Source: Paraescarpia echinospica (lineage: Eukaryota; Annelida; Polychaeta; Sabellida; Siboglinidae). Taken from it: 64,000 bases of DNA. The stretch covers positions 78,712,474-78,776,473 of the forward strand of contig CM034531.1 of NCBI GenBank assembly GCA_020002185.1, written 5' to 3'. The notes under the pieces are model-generated. The model saw only the letters and a program-made list of their open reading frames with translations. It was not told the origin of the DNA and made no database searches. Numbering within the stretch: position 1 is the first letter of the stretch; every line of letters begins with the position of its first letter. Below, piece by piece: positions 12,363-27,200 of this stretch. A program made the position numbers and the translations under genes.

Positions 12363-15300
12363 GGTACATTACACTACAATGTAATGTTATATATTACTAT
12401 TACTTAGTTTCATTACTATTACATGCTGAATGTGATATACTACTCTTACTATTACTTTGACATTTGAAGCAATTTATATTACTATTACATTTTTCATTGG
12501 AAGTATTTATAATATAATACACGGTATGCATAAATATGTACCACTAAATATAACTCACATTTAGTATTATTTACTATCTACATTGTTTATGGATAGAACA
12601 TATCTTTCATTTTATATTTCAGTACTATAAAACTACGAATAAAATACAAAAACAATATCAGTGTCACTTAACTTATATTATGCTGCACTATTGCTGCTTG
12701 GTGGACAGTTGATTATTGACACAAGTACAAATACATCAGGATGTTTTTCACACCTCTGTTGATTAGGCCTAGTAGTGTGCAGACAGCCACTAAACCCATA
12801 TAGGATTGGGTGAAAAGGATAGTTGGCATGAGAACCAAGTTCTAAGAACTATTGAATCCCTTTAGCCACGCAGCTGTTGCACTGTCCCAGTATCTTCCAC
12901 TGTAAACTATCACAACCTCCAGGATGAAACTGACTGAGGGCCACGATTCACAGGTGAGCAATGATAAACTTGGTGAGACTAGTGGAATATTATTTTCCTT
13001 GTAAATAGTTAAATTTAACCAGACTGGAAATAAGCGCAACCCAAACTGAACTTTGATCTGTCCAATAGTAATATAGAATAAAATTAATACGACAATTATT
13101 ATTACATTGCTTCCTATTACTATTACATTGTGTATTATTCAACCTATTACTTCAATATTTGTAATAATTACTGTTATATATTACTATTACCCAAGGCCTG
13201 ACACACACTGTCATGTCACACCTATGCAAACTTTGAACTGTCTAATAGTAATGTAAAAGTAATAGGACAATTACTATTACCTTGCTTCCTATTACTATTA
13301 CATTGTTTTTTTATTGAACCTATTACTATTACTTCAATATTTGTAATAATTACTATTACATATTACTATTACCCAAGGCCTGACATGCACGCACACACAA
13401 ACATTGATTCACATACACACACACACATACACACACGCACGCACGCACGCACGCACACATGCACACACATCTGCGTGCATGAACACAGATTCACACAAAT
13501 ATGCCTTCCAACAATCGCACAAGTACGTACACATACATACATATTGCATATCTAAATTGTGCAATAGCATTATCAATCACACTAGCTTAAGAAAATACAT
13601 TCACGTATGACATTTAGATACCGAAAATAAATACCTACATGACTCATACTTTAATACTAAGAGAAACTCTCTCATAACTCACCTTTCTGAAATGTTTGTT
13701 CTCGGACACTTCCTTCCTCTGGGATACCTTGTGTCAGTCTCATCTCCAGCTCTCTCCATGCCTGCAGACACACACAGGTAGACACACCAGTAGATACATA
13801 GGTATATACGGGTAGATGCAGAGGTAGATGCTTTCTTATGTTTCTTCAAAGACAAAATCGAGACACTACTTTCTAACTTGCACTGCCATACTGCCAAAGA
13901 TCCAACTGTGGACAATATAGCGTGTTTTACCGACTCCATCCACGTGTTGGAGCCAACTACTACAGTCGAAGTTCTAGTTGTTTCCAGTGCTCGGCAACGT
14001 TCTATTAACTGACTAGTCTGTATTATTGTTGCTACAATGTAATGGTCTTATGAGGTCTTATTCAACTAGTTAGCCTTTTTTCAGAACATCGCCGATTATA
14101 TAATCGTTCGTTGGCTACCATGTCTGCAGGAGACAAACGAACGTGTAATAAGGCGCGGTCAATGACTAAATCGGTTACGGATGAACGGGCAACCGGGCCG
14201 GCAATAGTCTCCGCACAAAGAAGTGGACTTTGCGGCATTTGTTCACTCGGCCCTGGCTAGTTTGAATGACACGCTTGATAGCATCATCACACATCATGCT
14301 AGCCTAAAAAACTGTCAAACATCGAAGACAGAGTCATGGGCCAGTCGACTGTGATTGCGGACCTAAGTGAATCGGTCGAATTTAATGCCCGAAACATAAA
14401 AGACCAGCAAAACTCTGTTGCGGAAATGGGTAAGGTGATCGTTAAATCAAACCGCGAACTGCAATTCGCCACCTCAGCTATCGCCAAATTTGAGTTGGAA
14501 CTGAATGTATCGGAAAGGCACTCCCGCGGTTTCAATGTTCGTTTGCTCTGTGCCCCTGAGACAAGCGAGGATAGCTGCATCTCCATTGTAGATCACATTC
14601 GTCAAGACAAGTTTGAGGTAAACGGCGGTGCCATTGAATATGCACACCGAACCGGTAAACCGCAAATAGGGAAACCTCGACACATCATTGCGCGTTTTTA
14701 TAGCAGAGATTTACGGGGATCAGTGATGAGAGCAGCGGGCGAAGCTCGCGAATACACCGTACCGCCTCATGGATGACTTGACGAATGTGGACTTAACAGA
14801 GAAACATTGAGTTCGTCCCTACATGGAGGATCTGTTCAAGCGTAACAAAAGGCCGACTTTCCGAAATGGGAAATATACGCGGAGGGCCGTGAAGTTGCTA
14901 CAGAAGACACATAAACACTCCTGAACAATCTTCATCAAGACACTGGTTAATATTCATAGCCATGTAACTATAGGGCTGCATACTACAAGCCTATAATATA
15001 ATTCGTTGTAATTTTATAATATTATATAACTGCCTTTATAATTTACGTTAATTGTTTTTGGGAAAACACGCTCCATACCTTCGTGATTTGTAGTTTAATG
15101 ATGCAAGCTGCATCAGCATTTATATTCAACGGTTTCATTACTTTATTCTTCATATGTTTGGAACAGTTGCTCCACATACGCAAGCATCTGTATGACTTAA
15201 TCCCACCCTGGTGGACTATATTAAATCATTGTACTACAGTGTATGGCGCACAATTTAAATAATAATTCTTTGGAGGACATAATACTGTCAAACTATGGAG

Positions 15301-18300
15301 GTTCGATTGCAAATTATCTACTACAGCTTCTTGGTGATGCAGATGATAAATTAGACGACTTAACAATACTTACTCACTCACCCTATATAGACACTGCAGA
15401 CTTAAAAGACGCTCTCGCCGCTACCATAGATAAGTTTACTATTTTCAGCTTAAATGTTCAAAGCATTAATTCAAAATTTAACTACATTTACCCACTCTTA
15501 CTAGAGTTAATCAATAAAGACATCGGTTTCAGTGTCATATGTTTGCAGGAAAGTTGGCTTTCTGATGACGCACACTTATCTCAATATAAATTACAACATC
15601 ATTCATCAAGGCAAAAAATGCTCCGGTCACGGAGGTTTATTAATATATTTACATGTACGTTATTCATATATTATAAGACAATTATATGACTCATCCGATG
15701 TTTGGGAGGGGCTTTTTATTAATGTATTTGGGGCAAATCTAAATCTAAAATATCACAATAGGAAACATATACAGACCGCCTAAACTAAATAATAATGAAC
15801 TAAGTATATCCACATTTATAGAAGAATTTGCACCGATACTTTCAAAATTGGGAAAGGAAAATGCAGAAACTATAATAACAGGCGACTTTAACATTGACCT
15901 GTTGAAAGTAAACAACAAACAAAAAGTCGGCGACTATTTTGATTTATTCTGTATAAATGGATTTTATCCAAACATTACCTTGCCAACTCGTTTCTCGAAA
16001 TAGCTGCACACTTATTGACCAGATATTCTGTAGGATTTCAAATGCCACCACTGCTTCCACAGCAGGTATAATTATGAGCAACATATCCGATTCATAATTC
16101 TCGATAAACTGCTATCTAAACAAAGTGCTCTCAAATGGGTGACAATCAGAACAAACAATGAAAAGGCAACAAAATAATATTATGAATCTGTAAGGCAATC
16201 GTGCATCATGGAACAATTAAATATATATAAGTATCTGATCCAAACACTAATTATAACTTACTTGAAGATATACTCTCCCGACTGTATGACTATCATTATT
16301 TGCAAAAATTGTTAGATACAATAAATACAAACACAAACAATCAAACTGGATAACCATTGGAATAATCAACTCAATAAAACATAAAGACAAACTGTATCGC
16401 AAATTAAAACAGACTGCACAAAATGACATATCATACAATGCGTCATTGATAAATCTTCGCTTTTATAAAAATATCTTAAATATTTTAATACTTAATAATT
16501 AATATTAAATATAGCTATCAGAGAAGCGAAACGTATTCACTACACAAACTTATTTGATCAATATAAATCTAACATAAGAAAAACTTGGGATACCACTAAA
16601 CAACTCTTAAATAAAAACCATAAGCAATTTGAATTTCCTATTTTTTTACATAAACGGAGTACACATCTCGGACAAAAGAGAAATTGCGCATACATTTAAT
16701 GAATTCTGTGTAGATATTGGCAATAAACTGGCAGAAAAGATATCCTTTAACAGACAACATAGGGCATTTACTAAATATCTAAAGAACAAATCTCCGTTCA
16801 CTTTTATATTCATACATGTTACAGAAAAATATATTTTGTCAGTTGTAAAGGAATTTGACCCAAACAATAGTGCAGGACATGACTCAATCTCCATAAATTT
16901 GCTAAAGAAAATCAGCCCGCTAATTGCCAAGCCTTTGTCTCTCATAATTAACCAGGAATTTTAACACATAAACTAAAAATTGCAAAAGGTATGCCTCTGT
17001 ATAAGAAAAACGATGAAACGATGCTGGATAATTACAGGCCAATCTCGTTGCTGCCGTCTATCTCCAAAATCTTCGAAATAATTGTGTATAACCAACTGTA
17101 TAAATATTTAACTACAATTGGAATATGATTTAAAAGTCAGTACGGTTTTAGAAAAGCACATTCTACGGAGATGACTACACTGGAAATGACAGACACTCTT
17201 TTACAAAACGTAGATAAGGGTAATATTCCTATATCCATTTTTAGACCTCTCTAAAAGCATTTGATACACTAGACCACTCTATTTTATTTTTAAAATGTTA
17301 ACGCTACGGCATATACAAGACACCGTTACACTAGCTAATCAGTTAAATAGGCTCCAATTTGTACAATTCAGTGATGTAATATCCAATAACTTACCCATCT
17401 CTACAGGTGTCCCTCAGCGTTCCATATTGGGACCATTGTTATTCATCTTATATATAAATGATACTCATCACGCTAGTGATAAATTCAATGAGAAATTATA
17501 CGCCGATGACACTACCCTAATACGACCACTCTATTCCTTCCAATCTACTTCAGATGTGTTTGATAACATTACTTTAAAGATCACATGGTGGATTTTCTTA
17601 TTAAACATAACTTGATAAACCCATCTGAACATGGGTTTCTAAAAGCGAGGTCATGCTTAACAAATATGTTATGTTTTTTTGGAAGATATCACTAAGTGAG
17701 TAGATGATGGATCACCAGTAGATATCATCTACTTAGATTTTCAAAAAGCTTTCGACAAAGTGCCACATCAAAGATTACTGCTTAAACTAAAGGCCCATGG
17801 CATAGGAAATGGTATAATTAACTGGATAGAAAATGGCTGACTGACAGAAGACAACGGGTAGTTGTTGACGGGGAGGCTTCAAACTGGAAATCAGTTTTGA
17901 GTGGGGTTCCACAGGGATCAGTACTGGGACCTATATTATTCTTAATATATATAAACGATTTGGACGATGATATAGCTAGCAAGGTGTTGAAATTTGCAGA
18001 TGATACAAAAGTGTTGAGAAGGATTAAAAGTGATGGAGATAGAGACCATTTACAAGATGATCTTGACAGGTTGATCAAATGGTCTGAAAAGTGGCAAATG
18101 TTGTTCAATTTAGAGAAATGTAAATGCCTTCACACAGGACATGGGAACGAATATGTAGAATATACAATAGGGGGAACTGTACTAAGTACTACGGTAAAAG
18201 AAAAAGACTTAGGGCTGACAATTAGTGCTGACATGAAGGTTTCAGAGCAGTGTGGAATTGCAGCTTCAAAAGGAAATCAAATTCTTGGATTGGTTAGGCA

Positions 18301-21300
18301 AAATATAGCATATAAAGAAAAAGAACTAATAATACCGCTGTACAAAACAATAGGTAGGCCTCATTTAGAATATTGTATACAAGCGTGGAGGCCATACCGC
18401 AAGAAGGACATAGATATGCTAGAAAGAGTACAGAGGAGAGCGACTAAAATGATACCAAAACTGAGGGATCTTAGTTATGAAAAACGCCTAAAAGAACGTG
18501 GTTTAACAACACTAGAGACCAGGAGATTAAGAGGAGATCAGATAGAAGTGTTTACAATATTGAATGGTTATGAATGTATTGATAGAAATGTTTTTTTTTT
18601 CAGTTAAGAAAGATAGAAAGACTAGAGGACATGAAGTTACATTAGTAAAGTAGCAGTGTAGATTAGACGTAAGAAAGTTCTCATTTTCACAAAGTATTGT
18701 GAATGAATGGAACAGATTATCTGATGATTGTGTGGGTGCTAGTAGTGTGAATATGTTTAAAAATATAATCGACACATATCTCAGAAGGGCGGGATACACA
18801 TAAATAAAAGGGTCGGACTCTCGATAAGCCAAAGGGTTTCCTTGTCCACCTGCCATCTAGAGTTAATTCTCTGGATGGCAATCTTGTTAAATCTTTAATC
18901 ATCAACATAAATAAGGAATTGAAAAAAATAAGGGAATGGTTACCAGTAAACAAACTCTCTTAATGCTAGCAAGACAACATATATGTTGTTTCATTTTCCA
19001 CAACGCAGTACCGCGGGTATAGAATTAAAGCTAAAAATAGATGACCAACACATTGATCGTGTTCAAGAGTTTAACTTCTTAGACACAACTATCCACGAAA
19101 CATTACATTGGACAGCTCACATTGATAAAATTGCCATCAAAATATCACGAACTCTTGGTATATTAAATAAGTTAAAGCACTTCTGACCTATATGTACTCT
19201 ATAGATAATGTACAATTCGTTAATTGCGCCACACTTCAAATATAGTACTTTATTGTACGGCTTTAATTCAAACAGAATTTCGAAATTGCAGAAAAAGGCG
19301 ATAAGAATTATAACCCATAGAGAATATAATTCCCATACAGAACCTCTAATGAAATCATTAAACTTATTAAAAGTCGACGACTTTTCACGCAAAAATGTCT
19401 GATATTTTATCACAACATTTGTGAACAATATCGTTCCTTCTTACTGTAAATCTTTATTTTCACTAAATTTCTATTCCGTACAGCCATACCTCCTAAGCCA
19501 GAAAATGTATAAGATACTACGTGGCAACTCTACTCAGAAACATGCCACCTAGAACTACTGAAAAAGTCAATACTCATAGACTCCACGGTTTCACTTTATA
19601 TCTGAAGAAATATCTTTTGGATCAATACCAAGATATTTGCACAATTGCTAATTGCTATATATGTAGGCAAAACAATAATCTGTAATTTTTGAAAGTGAAT
19701 ACTTTGTATTATATATAATAAACAGCCTACACGCTTGTTTTTGTATAAATTGACTCGAAACCACAAAGATTTCTTAATTGTATCCTCGTTTTACTAATAG
19801 GCCGATTTCCGTGTGTATTCCCGAACTAGAGCAGCCTTGGTTATGAAGATCTAACCTGCTTCCGCTTATATTACCCTTTTAGTATGTGTGTCGTGTCTCG
19901 TCTGTCATAATGTATGAAGCAATTGCTACTAAAAGCAAACTATATTTTAGTCTAAACCGAGCATGGTATTCTGTTCTCCAATTAAGTGTTTTCCTATGAA
20001 ATGAAACAGCGATTGATAAATCACATGTAGGCTCATAATTAATGTGCTGGATTATGGAGATCTTTTAACTCCGCCATAGCCTGTCCAACTCCGCCATAGC
20101 CTGTCCAAAGCCAGGTTAAAAAAGGAGGAGGGTTGGGTTTAGGGCCAGTAACCCTACCCCGTAAAAACAATTCCTACTACAGAAACGACGAGAAGAAGCC
20201 ATTCCGGTACACTTTCAAGGGGAAGAAGAGAAGGCACATCCATAAATGTGGATGCATCTGCATCTACAGATGTATCTACACCTACAGATGTATCTATGAC
20301 AGGGTTGAGTGAAAGCCGTCAGGAAGCTCGACCCCCGACGAGCCATATCTTTAATGCCAAAACTAACACCAGAGTAGGCACATGGAACGTTCGAACGCTC
20401 TTTCAGAGCAGGCGGATGGAGCAAGTGCTGAAGGAAATGAAGGCTTACCATCTAGATATTCTAGGTGTAAGCGAGATGAGATGGACAGGACAGGGACGCT
20501 TCAACAGCGGAGATAAAACTGTACTTTACTCCGGAAATGAAGATCACCACATACACTACAAAAGCACTGATAGGGTGGAAGCCAGTTAGTGAACGCATCA
20601 TCACAGCGAGGTTCAACACCAGACATGTCAAAGTCACCGTAGTGCAAGTATATGCCTCAACCGAAGTCGCCACAGACGAGGAAAAGGACACCTTTTACGA
20701 CCAACTCCAGAACGTGCTTGACGAGATACCAAGCTTTGACATAAAAATGGTGGTAGGAGATTTTAACGCGAAACTGGATGGAGACAGAAGAGAAATGTAT
20801 ACTACGGTTGGACCTCACGGTTCAGCTGGAAATACGAATGATAACGGTGAACGATTGCTCTCGATGAGCACCGCCAGTGGTATCAGCATTGGCAATACCT
20901 TCTTCAAACATAAACGCATTCACAAGAAAACCTGGATCTCACCAGATGGCAATACATCGAATGAGATTGATTACATCTGCATTAGTAGTAGATGGCGTAC
21001 ATCTCTACAGGACGTCCGAACCTACAGAGGGGCATATGTTGGCTCTGACCACAACCTTGTGATTGGTAAGATCCGCTTGAAGTTAAAGAGAGTCAAGACG
21101 GTGAAGACGGTCAGGCCATATGCGACAGATAACTTAAAGAACACAGACACATCAAAACAATTCTACGAGGAAACTAAGAACAGATTCCAAGCGCTACAAA
21201 ACTCAACCGACTTAGAAGAACAATGGCAGCTATTCCTTCAAGCCGCAAAGGAGAGCGCGAATGTAGTGTTAGGAAGGAGAATAGGGTCCAACAGGGAACA

Positions 21301-24187
21301 GTGGATTACTGGAGACTCGTGGAAACTGATTGATAAAAGGAAGGATATGAAGATGAGAAGAGCTCAAGCAGCTAGAAACATCCAACAATGGAGATCATTA
21401 GATGAAGAATACAGGAAACTGGACAAAGAAGTAAAAAAGAGCTGTAGGACAGATAAGAGGAAATGGTTAGAAGAGAAAGGTAAAGAAGCACAAACAACAG
21501 CAGAACGGAATGACTCGAAAACGCTGTATAGGATTGTGAGAGAGCTAACTAGCGCGAAAAGCAATTCCAACATACCAATAAAAGACAAAGACGGCTGAGT
21601 GCTTCTAACAAACGAGGAACAAGCCACGAGGTGGATTGAACACTTCCGAGAAGTACTAAATCAACCAACACCAACCACACTCTTCAACTTCGAACAGGAA
21701 CCAAACACAAAAGAGCTTGATGTCATCACCAATGACATCACCAGGGCAGAAGTTTCCAAAGCCATCGATAGCCTCAAGAACAACAAGGCAGCGGGCCTTG
21801 ATAAAGTATCGGCCGAACTATTGAAACATGGCAAGGACGGGGTTGTAGACGAGTTAACCTACTTGTTCAATCTGATCTGGTCCTGATGATTGGAGACGAG
21901 GAGTGATCATGACGTTACCAAAGAAGGGGTGCCTGAACGATTGCAATAACTGTCGAGGAATAACATTGATGTCAGTACCTGGAAAAGTGTTCTGCAGTGT
22001 GATCCTAAACCGGCTGAAGACAGCAGTTGACCAGCACCTCCAGGAAGAACAAGCTGGTTTTCGAAGAGGAAGATCATGCTGTGAGCAGATCTTCACATTG
22101 CGAAACATCATCGAACAAAGCAGAGAGTTTCAGATACCTCTTTTAGTCAATTTCATTGACTTTAAGAAGGCTTTCGACAGTGTCCACAGAGATTCGCTAT
22201 GGCAAATCCTGAAGCTATACGGCATACCAAGCAAATATATAGACATTTTCAAATCGCTATACCGAAACACCAACTGCTGCATCATGACCAACGATGGCTA
22301 CACATACATGTTCGATATAGAGACAGGTGTACGTCAAGGTTGCATCCTGTCCCCTTTCCTCTTTGTTGTTGTTATCGACTTCATCATGAGGAAAACAAAT
22401 TAAATGGATAAATAATAGGTTGACAGACCTTGACTTTGCCGATGATATTGCACTGCTCAGCCACACGCCGGAGATCCTACAAGAGATGATCAATACTATA
22501 AATGAAAATGGAGAGATGGGAGCTATGGGAGCTATGGGAAGACAAAAACATTGTCAGCTGGTGATGGATCTGACCCCCACATTGTGATCGGTCAGGAAGA
22601 GTTGCAATGCGTCGAGAACTTCCCTTACCTCGGAAGCTACATCTCTAGGAAAGGCGATGCGGAAGTAGATGTACGAGCAAGGATAGGCAAGGCATCAGCA
22701 GTGTTCCAAAGACTACGTCCAACATGGTCCAGTAACAACATCAGAAAGGACATAAAACTACGTCTTTACATGTCAATCGTAATACCAACAGCGATATATG
22801 CATGTGAAACGTGGAAGAATACGGAGAGGATATCAAAAAAAACTAGACATATTTCACCGACGATGTCTCCGGTTCATATTGGGCATATCGTGGAGAGAAC
22901 ATATCACCAATGAAGAAGTGATGAGGAGGGCAGGTCTGGATAGCCTGCATTACATAGCTAAGTCTCGACGACGAAGACTAGCGGGACATATCCTACGCTT
23001 ACCAAGAGAGAGAACTGCACATGGCAATGGAATGGGTTCCTGAAGGTGGAAACAGAAGGAGAGGAAGGCCGACTAAGACCTGGCGCAAGACGTTTAAAGA
23101 AGATCTGGCAGAAATGAAAATCACCTGGAATGAGGCCAAATAAATTGCGAAAGACCGTAGTAGATGGAGAAAGCTCGTCGCCCGATGTTCCGAAAGGAAC
23201 AGGAGGAACTAAGTCTAAGTAAGTAAGAGGACTGGATACTGCGCTATAAATATAAGAACTTAGCTTTTTAAATGGATGCAGTATGACCCAGTTTCCTTAC
23301 ATCACAATCAAATTATACATTTGACCTCTTTCAAACTTTGCCTTTGCCAACAATGTTAATAACAGTAATATTATGTTCGTTACATTACTGGGACAGTATG
23401 ACATCTACTAGATCAAACATTCCTGCACACAGTTCTCACATATACAATTTGCCTTATGGTTTTATTAAAAAGAAAAACATCCATGGCCAGAATTTCACAA
23501 CAGAATGTCTGAACGCTCAGTGCATCCGTTTTTGATAGCTTGACAGACCTTGCTGCTAGACAATATATCACTTAATGGATAAGTCAATTACACTTGATAT
23601 CATGCATGTAGCTATCACTTTGGACCAACCATAGCGGTTTGCTTCATGTGTAAAACCCAACCCAACGAGTTACTCACAAAGTCCCTATATATGGAAGCCA
23701 CCGACAAACACTGTCAGCATGTCAGCAGCAGCCTTTGCCTCTAAAATGTCAGAACGACTGAGAACGTCAATCAGCGTCATCCTGACATCAGACGGTAGAT
23801 TATTCTTGTACTCCTTCAATGTTTGTATCAATGTTTCACAGAGAGCCCTCATTTCTGCAAATAGAAAACTATATATTGGCATAAGGTAATTATGGCCAAA
23901 GAAGTTTGCAAGAAAATACACAAATTAACACAATAAAATGTACACCAAAACAATTCAAACAGAATGACTTAATATTTTGGATTACTACACAGTAATGTAT
24001 TTATTAAATCGTAACAATTATTGTGTATATAATCCAAGTCTGGTATAATATAGTCATCCTTAAAAAAATTGCAAAAAAATATATATGAGAAAATAGGAAT
24101 ATCACACAAATAAGTACTTGTATTTGTACCCTTCCAACTTGTATGTATGTATGTATGTATGTACGTACGTACGCACTGTGTGCACAA

Positions 24188-24281
<94 letters not shown>

Positions 24282-27200
24282 GCACACACATGCACGCGCG
24301 CGTGCGCGCACACACACACACACACTCACACAGACAACCTCTAAACCTACATAGGATTGTGTGAATAGGATAGTTGGCATAAGAACCAACTTCAAAGACC
24401 TACAGAATCCCTTTAGCAATGCAGCTGTCACACTCTCCCAGTATCTTCCACTGTAAACTCTCATAACCTCCAGGGTGAAACTGACTGAGGGCCATGTTTC
24501 ACAGGTGAGCAATGATAAAACATGATGAAATTAGTGGAAAATTATTTTCCTTGTAAATAGTTAAATTTAACCAAACTAGAAATAAGCACAACTCAAATTT
24601 AACTTTGAACTGTCCAACCGTATAATAAAAATAATATAAAAGTAATACAGGGTAGGTCAATTACTACTACATTGCTTCCTATTACTATTACATTGTGTTT
24701 TTATTAGTTATTTCAATATTTGTAATTGTTACTATTACATGTTACTATTACTACTACTATTACCCAAGGCCTGACATACTCTGTCTTGTCACACTTATGC
24801 AAACGCACGCATGCACACACGCACAATGCATGCATCAACACAGATTCACACAAATATGCCCTCAAAAAATCACACAAATACATACACAGTAGAGGTGTGT
24901 ACCGTATACAGGTATAATGTTGAACAGGTATTTTTATACGGTTTTGAAACCGGTTTAAAAAAACGGTATTCCATACGATATACTTTTTAATCTTCCATGA
25001 CCATGTAAACTTAATAAAAATTGAATGAAAAGTCGACATTCAACAAATCTTGGCCTTCCCTTCCGTTCGAAAAGTGCACGTCCAGAATAGCAGATTTTAC
25101 AAGTCGATCAATGGCTTTGTCCCACCAAGCCACAGTGTGGCGCTACTGTTACATAACCATACGTTTCCTGTGCATTTCGAGAATCAGATTGCTTTCAAGC
25201 ACACACTTAGCAGCATATTTTGGCTACCGATGAATAAATTTCCAGTATCTATGTTGTTTTGCATGCCTATTAATATGTGTATAATTAATTGGATATGCTA
25301 GACAATTTGAAAGAAAATTGAAACTTACATAACGTTTCTCACACTTAATGTATCAAATTATCGATTGATTTAGTTTATCTGTTACACTAATTGTCGTCTG
25401 CCAGCATCTTCCATTACGAAGTTATGAAGCAAGCGCCTTCACTAACAATTTTTTATGATGCCGCCTAAAATTCACAGTAAGGCATGGAAATGAAATCATA
25501 TTAAATTATGTTTGTAAACCAGTAGAGTGCTGTATTTTTAGGTTAAAGTCATGAAACCAGGCTTTACTGCCATATCCATCAAATACGTTGATTCCCAGTT
25601 AATACTTCTATTCAAACAAACATTATATCACTTAAACAAGTTAATATAACAAAAACCTTAGCATGGTCTTTCAATAGTATGTTTTTATATGCACCAGAAA
25701 CAAAATGGGCCAAGAGGCCCTGAAGTCCTTTGGACTATATTGTGAGTTTGTAATTATTAATCAAATGGTTTTTGGTGAATCATAGTTACAGATCATTAAG
25801 GGGTATAATGGAAATAAAATGTTGACATATTTAGTGGAGACTATATGCATGTCTGAGAAGATACACCTGGAAATAAAATATTCGAGTAGACCGTTTCGTG
25901 AAGATTGTATATATTAGTTACTGTGTTGTTAAACATACTGTATAATTTTATTCTGATACTCTGCTATTTAGGCCGATTTCCAGTGGTTGTAGAAACCTTG
26001 CAGGAGAGTTGGTGAGGTACAATCTTGCATATAGCACAGTTAAAGGTTGTTTAAGTAAATGTGCACAGAGTTTCTGTTCTCATTTTGCCCCTACCACCCT
26101 CCCCCAGAATGGAAAGAAGAAAGAGATGAACTATGATAAAATGTTATTTGTTCACAGGGTTTTTCACTTAAAAACAGTAGCAATTAATGACATAATACTG
26201 ATTGAATTGGAGTGAAGTAATAGCTGCAACATGTATATAATATAATATTCCTTATAACTTTGGCTAAATATGCTTTAAGTTTAACCTTTTCAAGTATACC
26301 TACGTTATTTGATATATTATTAAAATAACTTATACCTAAGTTATTTTATTTTAATCCTAGATCATATCTTTATATTGCATTGATAACTATGTCTATTGCT
26401 GTTTCTCAGGTTCTGCCAGTGCAGTAGGGATTCACATTACACATTATAGTTACAGCCCACATGGAGGCATTCTGTTTGACACTGGGGCAATAGCAGGGAG
26501 TGAGCCGAGGCTAGTCCAATACATAGGCTTCCAGCATAATCTCTGACACCCAGGCAGCTCCGTTCAACCACCCCAGTGATCAGAGATAGGACAAAGTTCA
26601 CTATCCAGTTATAAATAGAGATCAGTAGAGGAGGCTTATAGCAGTATGAAAATAATAGGAACATTTTGCATTTTAGGGGGCCCTGAGGTGCCCATTGAAT
26701 CAAATACAAATTTCTTGTGTATAGTGGCACTACCACATGAAATGTCCGTGCAAAATCAGAGAAAGAGTTAGTGAAGAGTTTTTTAAAACTTAGGCAAATT
26801 GTGAATATTTACCAATATCGGAGGCCCTGGGAGCCCTAAGAATGATTCAATCAAATACAGATTTGTCGTGCTTAGTGACAGTACCCTAAGATATGTCTAT
26901 GCTCAATTAGAGAAAAAGTTGCTGAACGTTTTCTGAGATATGGCAGGTAACAATGCACGGTGGACAGCAGACGCGGAGTGATGGCATAAGTCCGTTGAAC
27001 CTTCGGCCCAAAGGGCTAAACCTTATAGCGTACCTTATACCGTATACATATACGGAACGTACTGCGTACCGTATAGAGCCAAACGATACACAGTTCTAAT
27101 ACGCAGACATACATGTATTATGATGTAACATATATAAATTGTGCAATAGCATTATCAATCACATTGGCTTAAGAAAATACAATCACGTATGACATTTAGA

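Larger units (their letters stand above)
9557..13904. repeat. Duplicated block, left copy (exons 4-6 of CYP20-like gene)
   Basis: Matches 23228-27852 in the same orientation, by direct reading of exons, intron text and the order of CA repeats and ATTACT-rich stretches. This copy additionally contains a CR1 insertion (10151-12027) and extra sequence at about 12361-12780. Its right edge falls at the 5' end of candidate exon 4. Copies differ at many single bases, so they are not a trivial assembly repeat of identical sequence, but divergent haplotypes placed in tandem cannot be excluded. Confidence 0.85.
14119..19690 (+). mobile_element. LINE 2, near full length, interrupted by CR1 copy b
   Basis: Plus-strand LINE with ORF1 (about 14119-14924) and ORF2 (about 15243-19560). 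It belongs to the same family as LINE 1 (YADDTTL, NKLKHF, RIITHREYNSHTEP blocks). It is cut at 17577 by a CR1 copy and resumes at 18899 exactly in the middle of the RT thumb, with CTTTAA repeated on both sides. The reading frame is broken by many stops. The 3' end is placed near 19690 by loss of recognisable sequence. Confidence 0.85.

Noticed and set aside
12842..13039. Conserved open frame (WPSVSF.LEV..VYSGRYW) found in both block copies, possible P450 exon
   Set aside because: Exons 5 and 6 join directly by phase and by alignment to the P450 family, leaving no room for an exon between them; no splice-supported boundaries. It is shared simply because the block is duplicated.
24102..24512. 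Long frames rich in Cys-Val or Thr-His on both strands
   Set aside because: Translation of the CA microsatellite.
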